Part shown: one piece after another, positions 29,882 to 38,134 of the stretch | How the letters are laid out: each line of letters opens with the position of its first letter | How positions within the stretch are numbered: the first letter of the stretch is position 1 | NCBI RefSeq assembly: GCF_900108295.1 | Contig: NZ_FNWK01000001.1 | Location: 1,736,001-1,800,000, forward strand | Direction of reading: 5' to 3' | DNA from: Sphingopyxis sp. YR583 | GTDB taxonomy: Bacteria > Pseudomonadota > Alphaproteobacteria > Sphingomonadales > Sphingomonadaceae | Length of the DNA stretch: 64,000 nucleotides | The notes under the pieces: generated by a model | What the model was told of the DNA's origin: nothing | Seen by the model: only the letters and a program-made list of their open reading frames with translations | Databases searched by the model: none | Position numbers and translations under genes: made by a program

Positions 29882-31480
29882 ATGACGCGCGCTACGCTTC
29901 ATAACGCGCTGACGGCGGTACGCGCCTATCGCGGCGCGGCGCACGCGGCGCTGACCGCACGGTTGGCTGCAACCCCGATCGATGGTCAGCAGCGCGCGGC
30001 GCACGGCTTTGCATGGGTCGCGACGACGGTTGCGGCGCTGGATGCGACGATCGACTGGCTCGATGCGGGCAAAGAGGCGAATCCGCTCGACGCGAAGATC
30101 GCCACGCTTGCCTTTGCCGAGAGCATCGGACAGCTCGCCGGCGGTCTGCCGATGGGGCAGAATGAAATCTTCCGTCCCGCCGACCTTGGCGTCGGTGCGG
30201 CGGCGCGCGCACTTGCCGACGCCTGTGCCGATCTGCTCGACGCCGATCATGCCGCGACCCGCGCCGACGTCGCCGCCGCGCTCGCCGAAGGGCATTGGCC
30301 GAGCGAGACATTGCATGACGCCGACCTAGACGCGATCCGCGATCAATATCGCCGCTTCACCGACGCTGCGATCATCCCGCACGCGCACGGCTGGCATCTC
30401 GCCAACGATCTGATCCCCGACGCGACGGTGCAGGCCATGGCCGACCTTGGCACCTTCGGCGTCTGCATTCCCGAGGAGTTCGGCGGTCTTGGCCTCGGCA
30501 AGCTCGTCATGTGCATCGTCACCGAAGAGCTGTCGCGGGGGTGGATCGGCACCGGTTCGCTCGGCACGCGATCTGAAATCGCGGGCGAATTGATCGTGCT
30601 CGGCGGCACCGAGGCGCAGAAGGCCGAATGGCTCCCGAAAATCGCCAGCGGCGAGATTCTGCCGACCGCGGTGTTCACCGAACCCGACGTCGGCTCGGAC
30701 CTTGGCTCGCTCCAGACGAAAGCGCGCCGCGAGGGACAACATTGGGTTATCGATGGCGCGAAGAACTGGATCACCCACGCAGCGCGCTCGGACCTGATGA
30801 CATTGCTCGCGCGCACCGTCCCCGACGCAAAGGGCTATGCCGGACTGTCGATGCTGCTCGTGCCCAAGCCGCGTGGGAGCGAGGCCGAACCATTCCCCGC
30901 CGCGGGCATGAGCGGCAGCGAGATCGAGGTGCTCGGCTATCGCGGCATGCGGGAATATGCGTTGCAGTTCGACGGGATGACGGCGCATTCCGATGCGCTG
31001 CTCGGCGGCGAGGAGGGACAGGGCTTCAAGCAACTGATGCGAACCTTTGAGGGCGCACGCATCCAGACCGCGGCGCGCGCGGTCGGGGTGGCGCGCCGCG
31101 CGCTCGAACTCGGCCTCGATTATGCGCGCGGCCGCAAACAGTTCGGCAAGGCGATCATCCATTTCCCGCGCGTCGCCGACAAGCTCGCGATGAGCCTCGT
31201 CGATTTCGTGATGGCGCGCGAACTGAGCTATGCCGCCGCGCGCGCGAAGGATTCGGGCAAACGCTGCGATATCGAGGCGGGCATGGCGAAGCTGCTGGGC
31301 GCGCGGGCGGCGTGGGCGAATGCCGATGCGAGCCTGCAGATTCATGGCGGCAACGGCTATGCGCTCGAATATGAGATCAGCCGTGTGCTTTGCGACGCGC
31401 GTATCCTCAACATTTTCGAGGGGGCTGCCGAGATTCAGGCGCAGGTAATCGCGCGCGGGCTGGTCGAGGGCCGAAACTAG
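29882..31480 (+). CDS. mcd: (2S)-methylsuccinyl-CoA dehydrogenase-like acyl-CoA dehydrogenase
   Basis: A 532-residue flavoprotein, about 150 residues longer than ordinary acyl-CoA dehydrogenases because of an N-terminal helical domain, as in Mcd of the ethylmalonyl-CoA pathway. Segments ELSRGWIGTGSLGTRSEIAG, AVFTEPDVGSDLGSL, IEVLGYRGMREY and RIQTAARAVGVA match what I know of Rhodobacter Mcd. The catalytic glutamate in NIFEGAAEIQAQ is near residue 513. A strong AAGGAAAAGGAA site precedes ATG 29882. Mcd oxidises methylsuccinyl-CoA to mesaconyl-C1-CoA. The 3' end overlaps the converging lyase gene by 4 bases. Confidence 0.8.
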   Translation: MTRATLHNALTAVRAYRGAAHAALTARLAATPIDGQQRAAHGFAWVATTVAALDATIDWLDAGKEANPLDAKIATLAFAESIGQLAGGLPMGQNEIFRPADLGVGAAARALADACADLLDADHAATRADVAAALAEGHWPSETLHDADLDAIRDQYRRFTDAAIIPHAHGWHLANDLIPDATVQAMADLGTFGVCIPEEFGGLGLGKLVMCIVTEELSRGWIGTGSLGTRSEIAGELIVLGGTEAQKAEWLPKIASGEILPTAVFTEPDVGSDLGSLQTKARREGQHWVIDGAKNWITHAARSDLMTLLARTVPDAKGYAGLSMLLVPKPRGSEAEPFPAAGMSGSEIEVLGYRGMREYALQFDGMTAHSDALLGGEEGQGFKQLMRTFEGARIQTAARAVGVARRALELGLDYARGRKQFGKAIIHFPRVADKLAMSLVDFVMARELSYAAARAKDSGKRCDIEAGMAKLLGARAAWANADASLQIHGGNGYALEYEISRVLCDARILNIFEGAAEIQAQVIARGLVEGRN

Positions 31481-32640
31481 AGCCAGAGCAACGGCTGGCG
31501 CACCGGAAAATTGCGCACGACCTCCGCTGTCGTGGGATCGGGATCGAGGTGTTGCCAAAGCTTCAGCCAGTCGGCGCGTTTTTGTGCCATGGCGCCGAAG
31601 AGCAGGCTCGGCTGGCGCACCGGAAAGCCGTCCCAATATTCGATATCGGGCGGAAGCGGCCATTTGCTCTTGTCCGCGATAAACGGTGCCATCCATGCGA
31701 TCGCGCCGCTGATCGAACGATCGTCGGAAGTCTGCCAGTCGATCAGCTCGCGGCCTCCGACGAGCCATGCTGTCGCCGCCAGCACGTCGAGATTGAAGAG
31801 TGAATAGGCATAGGGTTTGGTCCGCGCGAGTTCGAGCGGCTGGCGCCCGTCGCGTTCGATCTGGTTCGGGACGATGATCGTCTGCAGCCGGTGACGCGCT
31901 TCCTGAATCAGATCGTCGCGGCCGAGCAGTGCGGCGAACGACACCGTCTGGAGGAGCCAGCAGGTGCCATGATTGTTTTTTTCATCGCGTTCGGTGGTGC
32001 CGAAAGGAGAGGTGGTGAGCCAGTCCAGATATTCGGTGAACCAGCCCTCCACCCCCGCGCGGATCGCGGCATAGCCCGGCGCATCTTTGCGCGCGAACAA
32101 AGCTGCGGCGCGTGCGACCTCGACGATTTGCAGCGTGTCGATCACGCCGATCGCGCGGCCCGTGTTGACGCCGATGATCGCCTGCGCATGGTTGAGATTC
32201 GGGTTCATCCGCGTTTCCGGGTCGACGAACCAGCCACGAAGATGGCGCATCGTGGCGTCGGCGAACCGCGCTTCACCAGTTAGCTCCCAAAGCGCTGCGA
32301 GCGCCGGGACGGTGCGGCCGAAGGCGATCATCGCGTCGCGGTGACCGTCGAACTTGTCGGGGTTCGAACGGCCGTCGCGGCGCACATAGGCGCCGCCGGG
32401 ATTCGCCGGATCGGGCCACCAATAATCGCCTTCGGAATAATAGTCCTGCGGCCCTGCGGGGCTGCGCGGCGCGGGAATAACGGCGATGGTGCGCGGCGCC
32501 GCAGCGAGCAGCGCGGCTGCCTGCGGCAGCAGGCGGCGGCGCTCGATCGCGCGAATGTCGGGCGTGTGAAATTGCGGGCGTGCCCATGCTGCCGGGGCGG
32601 CGAGCAAGGCGGCAAGGAGCAGCGAGCGGCGCGCAATCAT
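31477..32640 (-). CDS. Alginate/glucuronan lyase-fold protein (PF05426-like), exported
   Basis: A 387-residue protein with a signal peptide (MIARRSLLLAALLAAPAAWA, twin-arginine-like start). It has the family block DYYSEGDYWWPDPANPGGAY near residues 67-85, NPNLNHAQAI, and the presumed catalytic set NNH at 222-224, R273 and Y279 (LART..YAYS). The fold is shared by PL5 alginate lyases and PL38 glucuronan/alginate lyases; the DYWWPDP block favours the PL38 side. It cleaves uronic-acid chains by beta-elimination. Third gene of an operon with a TonB receptor and a paralogous lyase; 9 bases follow its neighbour. Confidence 0.82.
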   Translation of the reverse strand: MIARRSLLLAALLAAPAAWARPQFHTPDIRAIERRRLLPQAAALLAAAPRTIAVIPAPRSPAGPQDYYSEGDYWWPDPANPGGAYVRRDGRSNPDKFDGHRDAMIAFGRTVPALAALWELTGEARFADATMRHLRGWFVDPETRMNPNLNHAQAIIGVNTGRAIGVIDTLQIVEVARAAALFARKDAPGYAAIRAGVEGWFTEYLDWLTTSPFGTTERDEKNNHGTCWLLQTVSFAALLGRDDLIQEARHRLQTIIVPNQIERDGRQPLELARTKPYAYSLFNLDVLAATAWLVGGRELIDWQTSDDRSISGAIAWMAPFIADKSKWPLPPDIEYWDGFPVRQPSLLFGAMAQKRADWLKLWQHLDPDPTTAEVVRNFPVRQPLLWL

Positions 32641-32649
32641 GTCCTGTCC

Positions 32650-33885
32650 TTATCGGATGCGATGGCGCAGCAACAGGTCGCCGCTGATCGTGCGTGGATA
32701 GGCACTGGGGCCCCAGGCGTCGTCGGCGCGAACGAGCAACTCGTCGAGCATGTCGGCGGGCCAGCCCTGTTCCTTGTGAGGCCAGCTGGCCCCCCGGCCG
32801 CGATAGGCAGCGACATAATCGGTCGCCCCGCGCAGCGAACGCCCTTTTTCGACGGTGCGATAGAGGTCGATGCCAAGGCATGCCGCGCTGTCGGCAACTA
32901 TATAGGCGGCATCGAGCGCATAGAGCGAATAATGGAAGCTGCGTGTGCGCGCCAGCTCTTTGGGCAGGGCGCCGGACGCGTCGACCTGCTGCGCGATCCG
33001 CGCTTTTGGAAAGGCGAGGGCGATCCTGCGCGCGATCTCCGGTTTGCGCGCGAATAATGCGAAGCGTGCAACCTGCGCATCGTACCACAGGCCGTGGTTG
33101 TTCGATGCCTTGCCCTCCGCCTTGCCGTTGGCGCTCTTCAGCATCCAGTCGAGATAGCGCGCGAACCAGCTTTCAAGCGCGCGGGTCTCGTCCGGCGTCA
33201 GCGCGCCCGACGGGGCGATCAGCCCTGCGGCGTCGATCACCCCGATGAAGCTGGCTCCATCGAGCACGCCCTCGGCGCGGCCATTCGAGACGCCCGGCAC
33301 CGCCTGCGCAAAATTCATATGCGGGTTCATGGCGGTCCCCGGATCGAGGAACCATGTGCGGATCACGCGCGCCGCGCCCTCGGCATATTTGCGCTCGCCA
33401 CTGTAATAGAAAGCGAGTGCGAGCGTGTCCGCGTCGCGCGCCATGCGGCTCAGCGCCGTGCGATCGAAACGATTGCTTTCGACGTCGGGGTTGGTGTCGC
33501 CGTCGCGGCGGACATAAGCGCCCTTGGGGTTTGCCGGGTTCGGCCACCAGTAACGCGCAAGGCTGACATAGTCGTGGCGGTCGCCCGAAACGGGGATGCT
33601 GCGCTTGTCCATCACCGAGGCGGATTTCGCCGCGAGTGCCTTGTCGGCGCGCCGGATCAGTTCGTCGTAAGCCGCTTTGATCGCCGGATCGTTCGGCAGC
33701 GCCGTCTTGATCGCTTCGAGATCGTCCGGGTGCAGCGAGAAGGTGCGGCGCCCATCGAACGATGCCGCATAGCCGTCGCTCGCCTGACAGGCGGGAGCCG
33801 GGGAAAAAGCCGCCGCCGCGGATGGAAAATACGCGGCGGCGGCCAGTATAGCCCAAGGGAGTCGGGCTAAAGTCGTTCGCTTCAC
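32650..33885 (-). CDS. Second alginate/glucuronan lyase-fold protein (PF05426-like), exported
   Basis: A 411-residue paralogue of the next gene. The signal peptide ends near ASAAAAFS, RYWWPNPANPKGAYVRRDGD is at about 111-130, NPHMNFAQAVPG follows, and the catalytic set NNH (262-264), R313 and Y319 is intact. The start is GTG 33885, inside the stop of the TonB receptor (GTGA), so the two are translationally coupled. An earlier in-frame extension is antisense-free receptor sequence in another frame and is rejected. With the first lyase it may split chain-internal and oligomer cleavage (inference). Confidence 0.82.
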   Translation of the reverse strand: MKRTTLARLPWAILAAAAYFPSAAAAFSPAPACQASDGYAASFDGRRTFSLHPDDLEAIKTALPNDPAIKAAYDELIRRADKALAAKSASVMDKRSIPVSGDRHDYVSLARYWWPNPANPKGAYVRRDGDTNPDVESNRFDRTALSRMARDADTLALAFYYSGERKYAEGAARVIRTWFLDPGTAMNPHMNFAQAVPGVSNGRAEGVLDGASFIGVIDAAGLIAPSGALTPDETRALESWFARYLDWMLKSANGKAEGKASNNHGLWYDAQVARFALFARKPEIARRIALAFPKARIAQQVDASGALPKELARTRSFHYSLYALDAAYIVADSAACLGIDLYRTVEKGRSLRGATDYVAAYRGRGASWPHKEQGWPADMLDELLVRADDAWGPSAYPRTISGDLLLRHRIR

Positions 33886-36809
33886 AGGCGGACCCGGAAG
33901 CCGAAGAAATATTGCGGGCCGCTGCGCGATACCTCGGCGATGCTGTCGTATCCGCCCTTGTACATGATATCCTGCGTGTTCGTGACGTTGAGCGCCTGCA
34001 GCTTGAGCTGGACATTTTTGGTGATGTCGTACTGTGCCGACAGGTTGAGGTAGGTGCCGCCGCGGATCTCGCGATTGGTGCCGCCATTCGGCTTGTAATA
34101 ACCCGAGCGGTAACGAAGGTTCGCGCGGAGCGAGAGGCCCCATTTTTCGAACCACACCGATCCGCTCGCGGTCCATTTCGACAGGCCGATGAGGTTCGCC
34201 GGATCGACATAGTCGGCGATCGGCGAGGTGTCGGGATATTCGAAATTGGCAAAGGCGCGGTTGACCGATCCCTGCACGCCGAAGCCATCGAGCGGGTCGG
34301 GCAGCCAGGTGAAGGCATGGCTCGCGGTCGCTTCGATGCCATACAGATGCCGCGTCTCGAGGTCGTTCGAGGGTGCGACGGGGTTGATCGTGAAGGTCTC
34401 GGTCACCGGTGTGCCGCCATCGCGGATCGTGGTGACGGTGATGTCCGACGGGATCGGTTCGGAGCGGCCGATCACCGTACCCTTTGCCCATTTATAATAG
34501 CCCGCGACCGAGATCAGCGTGTCCTGCGACGCGTAAAGTTCGAGGCTGGCGTCGAGGTTCCATGCGCGCAACGGCTTGAGGTTCGGGTTGCCGGTGGTCG
34601 CGTTGAAGATGATGTTGTCGACGCCCGTCGCCGACGTCGTCGGGTTGAGGTTCACCCCCGCGCCGAAGCTTTCGATCCCCGACCGCGCGATGGCGCGATA
34701 GGCGGCGAGGCGGAGTTTGACCTGCTGCGAGAGTTCGAAGGCGATATTCGCCGACGGCAGGAAATAATTATAGCTGCCCTTGGCTTTGTTGGTCTGGAGC
34801 TGGCCTGCCGGATCGACGCCGATCGAATAGGTGTCGCCGACGGTGTCGATCACGATGCGATAGGGCTGGCGAAAACCGATCGAGGTGATGTCGGTCTTGA
34901 CCCAGCGCAGGCCGATATTGCCGCTGAACGGCACGCTGCCCGCATCCGACGCGAAATTGGCCATCGCATATGCGGCATAGATGCGCTCGGTGACGTCGAT
35001 GTCGCTGGGGTCGCGGCCGTCGGCGGGATAGGGCAATGCGTCATCCGAACCGGCGAAAGTACGGAACAGGCAGTCGTTATCGAACGTCGCCCATTTGGTG
35101 ACGTTCGTGCCCATGCCGCGCATGTAGCTGGTGGTGGTGAAGGGGACGCGGCAGTTCTGGTTTGCTTGGGTGATCAGCGCGGTGACCTGTGCCGGGGTGC
35201 CAGGAATGGTGTTGAGATCGTTGTTGCGCGCATTGTCGTTGGTGCGCTGGTGATCCGACACGCGCCCGCCGAATTTCACGCTGGTGATGAAGCCGTCGAG
35301 TTCGCGGTCGATGTCGAGCCGTGCGGCCCATATCCGATCCTTGCGGTCGGTGACGAAGCGGTTGCGCGCATAGACGGCATTGTTCGCGGTCGCGAGGAAG
35401 AGGTTGGGGTCGGTGATATCGAAATTGTCGAACTCGACGACCGGCACGACATCGTCGCCCTCATAGGTCAGCGTGTAGCCGACGCGGCGCGTCGAGCGCA
35501 TGCGCGTCTGTTTCTGCGTTTCGGTGCGATGGCTGTTCGAATAGGAGGCGTCGAAGGCGACGTTCCAGCGGTCGGGCGACCAGATCAGGCTGAGCCCACC
35601 GCCAAGATATTCCTCGACGCGGCGCCGCATTTCGAGCTGGTTTTCAAGGTTCGAATTGCCGCGATAGCTGATGAGGGCGCCGGGCGAATAGCCGTTGCTG
35701 CCATTGCCGATGATCAGCGGCTGGACCCCGCGCAGTCCCTCGGTAATGCCAAGGACGTTGCGGTCCTCGAGACTGTTGCGCTTCGAATATTGGCCGTCGA
35801 GGGCAATCTCGAAATCGGGCGAGGGGCGCCACTGGATCGCGCCGATCAGCCCGTCGCGCACTTCCGACGTGGTTTGGGTCCGGAAGCTGCGCGACGAATT
35901 GGCGAAATAGGCATCGCCGCGGGTCTCGCCGACCAGCACCGGCGGTGTACCGGCGCTGCGCGGCCCTGTGGCGAAGGTACAATTCTGGTTGGCGCCGGCG
36001 CCCGTCTGTACCGCCGTCGTTCCGGTCAGCTGGAAGGGGTTGTTCGCCGAGGTGTTGCAGAGCTGGAAAGTCGAATTGGCGTTGTAATAATCCTCGGGCG
36101 CGGTCGTGTCCTGCCGCTGGTAACCGATCGATATGCCGATATCGCCAAGCCCGGTCGAGAACTGGTCGGTGTAAGAGAAGTTGGCGCGATAACCGAGGCC
36201 GTCGTGCTGATAGACGTCATTGTCCTGCGGCTGGAAATCGCCGCGCACCTCGAACTGGACGCGGCGCTTGCCATAGTCGAGCGGCTTCATCGACTTGAGC
36301 TCGATAATTCCGCCGACGCCGCCTTCGAGGAAGTCGGCGCGCTGCGATTTATAGACGAGCACGCCGTTGACGAGTTCCGACGGGAATTGCTGGAACGCGA
36401 CCGAGCGGTCGGGGCCCGCAGTCGACACCTCGCGCCCGTTGAAGGTCGAGAAGCTGAGCGTCGGGCCGAGGCCGCGCACCGACAGCTCGTTGGCATTGCC
36501 CTTGAAGCGGTCGGCCGAGACGCCGACGATACGTTCGAGTGTGTCGCCAACCGAGTTGTCGGGGGTCGCGCCGATCTCGTCGCTTACGAGGCCGTCGACG
36601 ACGACGTCGGCGGCGCGTTTGAATTCGATCGAGCTCCGCTGCGTTGCGCGGGTGCCGGTGACGAGGATCTCGTCGCCGCTATCGACCGCTGCGGGCTGGT
36701 CGCTTTCGATTTCGGCGGGTGCTTCCTGCGCCTGTGCGGGCAGGGCGGCGAAAAGCGCCGCCGAGGCCAGCAAGGCTGCGCGGGCCGGCAAGGCCGATGG
36801 TGACTTCAT
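33882..36809 (-). CDS. TonB-dependent receptor of the Xanthomonas/Caulobacter carbohydrate type
   Basis: A 975-residue receptor. The signal peptide ends ALPAQAQEAP. EILVTGTRATQRSSIEFKRA and VVVDGLVSDEIGATPDNSV mark the TIGR01782-like subfamily, often found with polysaccharide genes. The plug carries LSVRGLGPTLSFSTFNGRE, and the protein ends in aromatic/hydrophobic GFRVRL. GGAGAGGGAA precedes ATG 36809. It is the first gene of the operon with the two lyases, so it probably imports their oligosaccharide products. Two operator types lie upstream. Confidence 0.93.
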   Translation of the reverse strand: MKSPSALPARAALLASAALFAALPAQAQEAPAEIESDQPAAVDSGDEILVTGTRATQRSSIEFKRAADVVVDGLVSDEIGATPDNSVGDTLERIVGVSADRFKGNANELSVRGLGPTLSFSTFNGREVSTAGPDRSVAFQQFPSELVNGVLVYKSQRADFLEGGVGGIIELKSMKPLDYGKRRVQFEVRGDFQPQDNDVYQHDGLGYRANFSYTDQFSTGLGDIGISIGYQRQDTTAPEDYYNANSTFQLCNTSANNPFQLTGTTAVQTGAGANQNCTFATGPRSAGTPPVLVGETRGDAYFANSSRSFRTQTTSEVRDGLIGAIQWRPSPDFEIALDGQYSKRNSLEDRNVLGITEGLRGVQPLIIGNGSNGYSPGALISYRGNSNLENQLEMRRRVEEYLGGGLSLIWSPDRWNVAFDASYSNSHRTETQKQTRMRSTRRVGYTLTYEGDDVVPVVEFDNFDITDPNLFLATANNAVYARNRFVTDRKDRIWAARLDIDRELDGFITSVKFGGRVSDHQRTNDNARNNDLNTIPGTPAQVTALITQANQNCRVPFTTTSYMRGMGTNVTKWATFDNDCLFRTFAGSDDALPYPADGRDPSDIDVTERIYAAYAMANFASDAGSVPFSGNIGLRWVKTDITSIGFRQPYRIVIDTVGDTYSIGVDPAGQLQTNKAKGSYNYFLPSANIAFELSQQVKLRLAAYRAIARSGIESFGAGVNLNPTTSATGVDNIIFNATTGNPNLKPLRAWNLDASLELYASQDTLISVAGYYKWAKGTVIGRSEPIPSDITVTTIRDGGTPVTETFTINPVAPSNDLETRHLYGIEATASHAFTWLPDPLDGFGVQGSVNRAFANFEYPDTSPIADYVDPANLIGLSKWTASGSVWFEKWGLSLRANLRYRSGYYKPNGGTNREIRGGTYLNLSAQYDITKNVQLKLQALNVTNTQDIMYKGGYDSIAEVSRSGPQYFFGFRVRL

Positions 36810-36856
36810 TTCCCTCTCCTCTTTTTTGCCGCCGCCGTCCGCGACGCTGACCCGCT

Positions 36857-36870
36857 TGATACCGGTGTCA
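36857..36870. promoter_or_regulatory. LacI-like palindrome upstream of the TonB receptor/lyase operon
   Basis: TGATACCGGTGTCA is one base from a perfect 14-base palindrome TGACACCGGTGTCA with a central CG, the usual LacI-family form. A near-identical site lies at 40643-40656. No LacI gene is in the window. Confidence 0.5.
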
Positions 36871-36878
36871 TTTTTATA

Positions 36879-36906
36879 TGTAATACAACTTGAGAAATGT
36901 ATTACA
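36879..36906 (-). promoter_or_regulatory. Tandem GntR-like boxes overlapping the promoter
   Basis: On the minus strand AAGTTGTAATACAT and AAGTTGTATTACAT form a direct repeat at 19-base spacing. Each contains GTnnnAC, the core recognised by FadR-type GntR proteins (TTGTnnnACAA with one mismatch). The upstream box overlaps the predicted -10. Confidence 0.6.
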
Positions 36907-36926
36907 ACTTTGAGAAGGTAAGTCAA
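36899..36926 (-). promoter_or_regulatory. Predicted promoter of the TonB receptor/lyase operon
   Basis: TTGACT (36921-36926) and TAATAC (36899-36904) are 16 bases apart on the minus strand. The -10 lies inside a GntR-like box, which fits repression. Confidence 0.5.
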
Positions 36927-36982
36927 TTGCCTGCATCGTGTGGACGAAGGCGGGCCGGTTTTGATGATCCGTTCCTTTTATA

Positions 36983-38134
36983 TCAATGTTTTAGCTGTTT
37001 ACTTGACAGATCGTACATAGCGGTTCCGGCGAGCAGATAGGCGCCGCTGCCATAGAATTGCGTTTCCGTTGCCGATACGCTGTCGGGGCGATCGCCAACC
37101 TGTTGAACCCAGCCGAGCATGCCGTCGGGCTGCACCGCGCGCTGCAATGCAGCCCATCCGCGCACGGCCGAAGGCTGATAGGTCGCGCGATCGAGCAAGC
37201 CGTTGTCGACCCCCCAGGCAAAGGCATAGGTGAAAAACGCGGTTCCGCTCGATTCGGGCGGGGCGCCGGGGTCGTTGTCGAGCAGCGAGGCGGGCCAGTA
37301 TCCGTCGGCCTTTTGCAGCGTGACGAGCCTTGCCGCCATGCCCTTGAACAGCTTCTCGTAATAGGGGCGCTGCGGATCCTTTTTGTCGAGCACCTGCAGC
37401 ACGCGCACGAGACCGCCCATCACCCAGCCGTTGCCACGGCTCCAGAACAGCTTGCGGCCCTTCGCGTCGCTCATGTCGAAGAAACGGCTGTCGCGAAAAT
37501 AGAGCTGCTCCGACGGATCGAAGAGATAGTCGGTCGTCGCCTTCCACTCCTGATGCACGAAATCGGCGTAGCGCCTGTCGCCCGTTGCCTTGGCGAGACG
37601 GAGCATCGTCGGTGGCGCCATGAACAGCGCATCGCACCAGCACCACCGGTCGGTGCAGGTCGACGTACCCTTGCCGGGCGCGACCGGGATGAATTCGAGT
37701 CCGATCGTCGGGCGATTGGCGAGCACATGGTCGAAATAGGCGCGCGTCGGCGCAATCGCTTTCCTGCCTTCGCCATTTTGTGCTGCCCATAGCCAAGCCT
37801 GTCCGATCAACTGGTCGTCGGCGTGAAACGGCAGGTCGCCCATCTGCCATTTTTCGGCGCGGCCGAGGTCGAGGAGCGGTTTCGCATAGGCCTTATCGCG
37901 GTTCGCGAGTTCGGTGAGCGCGATCCAGAAGGTCGCCTGCTGCCAGTCGCGCACTTCCTGCACGCTTTTGCGCGCTGCAGGCATCGTCGCCCAGTTGGTG
38001 CGATTCGCAAGCTGCCAGTCGGCCACACGCTTCGTTTCGGCCAGTATCACCGCGGGCTTGGGCATGACGGGCTCGGCCGGAGCGACCGCGGCGGCGGGGC
38101 TGCTCATCATCAGGGCAAAGAGGCTCAGCGACAT
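36983..38134 (-). CDS. GH105 unsaturated uronyl/rhamnogalacturonyl hydrolase
   Basis: Hydrates and removes the 4,5-unsaturated uronic acid left at the non-reducing end by polysaccharide lyases. The 383-residue (alpha/alpha)6-barrel protein has the catalytic HADDQLIGQ at 104-112, WCWCDALFMAPP, WSRGNGWVMGGL and SGTAFFTYAFAWGVDNG, all typical of GH105/GH88. The N-terminus is a weak signal peptide (MSLSLFALMMSSPAAAV), so the enzyme may be periplasmic. It overlaps the GH3 gene by 10 bases. GH88 is the main alternative. Confidence 0.88.
   Translation of the reverse strand: MSLSLFALMMSSPAAAVAPAEPVMPKPAVILAETKRVADWQLANRTNWATMPAARKSVQEVRDWQQATFWIALTELANRDKAYAKPLLDLGRAEKWQMGDLPFHADDQLIGQAWLWAAQNGEGRKAIAPTRAYFDHVLANRPTIGLEFIPVAPGKGTSTCTDRWCWCDALFMAPPTMLRLAKATGDRRYADFVHQEWKATTDYLFDPSEQLYFRDSRFFDMSDAKGRKLFWSRGNGWVMGGLVRVLQVLDKKDPQRPYYEKLFKGMAARLVTLQKADGYWPASLLDNDPGAPPESSGTAFFTYAFAWGVDNGLLDRATYQPSAVRGWAALQRAVQPDGMLGWVQQVGDRPDSVSATETQFYGSGAYLLAGTAMYDLSSKQLKH

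Noticed and set aside
32650..34491. A 613-residue version of the second lyase
   Set aside because: The first 202 codons read the TonB receptor in another frame; the GTG at 33885 gives a signal peptide and a GTGA overlap.
33912..36803. A 963-codon open frame on the plus strand, antisense to the TonB receptor
   Set aside because: It mirrors the receptor codon pattern in GC-rich DNA, has no recognisable domain, and is rich in Arg/Asp/Glu/Gly as antisense frames are. The receptor is certain.
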